Below, one piece after another: positions 62,900 to 64,000 of a stretch of 64,000 bases of DNA. The position numbers and the translations under genes are program-made. The notes under the pieces are model-generated. The model ran no database searches, was not told where the DNA came from, and saw nothing but the letters and a program-made list of their open reading frames with translations. The DNA comes from Neopestalotiopsis rosae (Eukaryota; Ascomycota; Sordariomycetes; Amphisphaeriales; Sporocadaceae): the NCBI GenBank assembly GCA_023078685.1, contig JALGAS010000001.1, positions 3,410,001 to 3,474,000 on the forward strand, written 5' to 3'. Each line of letters starts with the position of its first letter. The stretch's first letter is position 1.

Positions 62900-63715
62900 G
62901 ATTATGATCAAATGGCGTCCAATGGCTCGGAAATGACGCGCTCCATCGTCTGCGAGACCGGCAGTTTCATTATGGATGTGTACGTATTCCATGTCCGTTG
63001 CAAGCAAGAAGGAAGCAAGGGCCCAGGGCGCCAAGGTACGTACCCGTCTTCTCTATAACTGCATATGCAGAGAAATTCATCAAAAGCAGTAAAACCCGCA
63101 AGTGGAGTAAACAGACCCCGCTCAGTTATGAAATTCGGGTATATGCATCGGTTAACAGGGAGGATATTTTCCGCTTGGCGAAGCATCTGATTAGAAAGCC
63201 GTCAGTCAGTCGATGAGTCAAGCCTGGCTGGGCATTGTTTTTAGCCATTCTTGTTCATTTGTGAGCGTTTATTGTCTAGTCAATATTGAAGCTATTCCCA
63301 GTTGTGCATCATGAATCCAACAGTTTCAGTGAATTCTTTTGTTTACTCTTTCATCTCCATGTCCCAATAATCCCGCTGATCCTCACCGTCGTGACCTGGA
63401 CCCGGGAAAAATCAAGATTTCTGTTAGCGTACCGAAAAGCTTAGGCTTCTCGGGCACTAAACAAGGGAACTAATGCAAATCGATCGCCATATGATCACAG
63501 TGACAAAAGTGACCTCTTTCTTGATATCCACAAAGCTGCTGCCCAAAAGTTCCAAACGCCCAAAAAAACGCCAACCTGTTTCCATGGTCTCCCCAAAATG
63601 TGTGCTTTCTATGTCGTGATATCGGTGAGTCAGAAATGATATGCGGGAATAAAACAGTCCAATAATTCTAGATGCGCGCGACACGTCTCGCTATAGCATG
63701 TGAACCAATTAAACC

Positions 63716-64000
63716 TTAGACCACTTTGCCCTTGACTTGCTTCACCTTGCTCACCCTCACGTCCCGCCAGATGGCTACGGCAATGATCTGAATGAGCGAG
63801 ACGGCTGCTCCAGTCACGCACATCTTGACCTGGGCCGTGCTGTAGGCACTAATAATCGCATCGCGTATGGGAGTTCCGATCGGGTAGCTGAGCTGCTTGT
63901 TGAGATCCGAGCAGAGCGCCTTCAACTCTGCCTTGGGCATATCTGGCAACGATGCTGCCAGCGCCTTTGGTAGAACGCTGTTCCAGATCGATCCGCTGAG
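63716..64000 (-). CDS. Siderophore iron transporter (MFS, SIT/Mir family), C-terminal end (partial)
   Basis: The frame is open from the right edge to a TAA at 63716-63718, giving 94 residues. It starts LSGSIWNSVLPKALAASLPD, the loop after a late membrane segment in MirB/Sit1-type transporters. YPIGTPIRDAIISAYSTAQV follows, then one membrane helix (MCVTGAAVSLIQIIAVAIW) and the family ending RDVRVSKVKQVKGKVV. Such proteins import ferric siderophores at the plasma membrane. The rest of the gene lies outside the window. The neighbouring acyl-CoA ligase is on the same strand downstream. Confidence 0.85.
   Translation of the reverse strand, partial: LSGSIWNSVLPKALAASLPDMPKAELKALCSDLNKQLSYPIGTPIRDAIISAYSTAQVKMCVTGAAVSLIQIIAVAIWRDVRVSKVKQVKGKVV

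Larger units (their letters stand above)
61974..63715. other. 1.7-kb intergenic region
   Basis: Upstream of the acyl-CoA ligase and downstream of the transporter gene. It contains a (GA)n run at 62794-62811 and one ATCAGATAA site. No gene is supported; the frames are at most ~127 codons and unlike any family. Confidence 0.4.

Overview
The window is nuclear DNA of a filamentous ascomycete. The signs are many genes split by short GT-AG introns (mostly 52-130 nt, often with a CTAAC-like branch site), tRNA genes with introns after anticodon-loop position 37, and fungal families such as HET, NCS1 permeases, URC4/DUF1688, SidF/SidL-type acetyltransferases and siderophore transporters. A sordariomycete, perhaps Hypocreales, is my best guess, but that is inference. 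Exon boundaries were rebuilt by hand from splice signals and frame continuity.

Left part (1-20 kb): PRP8 (minus, cut by the left edge inside its second intron) and ribosomal protein eL34 are divergent. An NDUFAF3-like complex I assembly factor follows. After 2.3 kb without genes comes a fusion of an alpha/beta hydrolase with a cysteine phosphatase resembling the metazoan mRNA-capping triphosphatase. Then come a five-exon cytochrome P450, a GTPBP1-type GTPase and an intron-containing tRNA-Arg(TCG).

Middle (20-44 kb): a DUF1399/GRDP-like protein, an NCS1 nucleobase permease, a mitochondrial amphipathic-helix protein, an intron-containing tRNA-Asp(GTC) and URC4 of uracil catabolism. Next is a convergent pair: a SidL/SidF-like siderophore acetyltransferase and an AIF/AMID-like NAD(P)H oxidoreductase. 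Each gene of this pair has three exact copies of the fungal iron-GATA-factor site ATCWGATAA upstream (33.2-33.4 kb and 38.2-38.6 kb). By eye I found only one further copy in the window, at 62.9 kb, between an acyl-CoA ligase gene and the 3' end of a siderophore-transporter gene at the right edge. This looks like an iron-responsive neighbourhood and is the strongest candidate for an interesting system here. About 6 kb without a recognisable gene follows.

Right part (44-64 kb): a single-pass Ser/Thr-rich membrane protein with a Cys-rich ectodomain, an MFS transporter, a four-exon membrane protein of unknown family, a HET-domain protein and a large secreted GH106-like protein. A repeat-rich stretch (55.5-59 kb) holds a degenerate array with a period near 41 bp, a fold-back repeat, seven perfect copies of an 18-bp unit, and a shuffled, partly duplicated RRM-gene relic. 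The window ends with the acyl-CoA ligase and the siderophore-transporter C-terminus.
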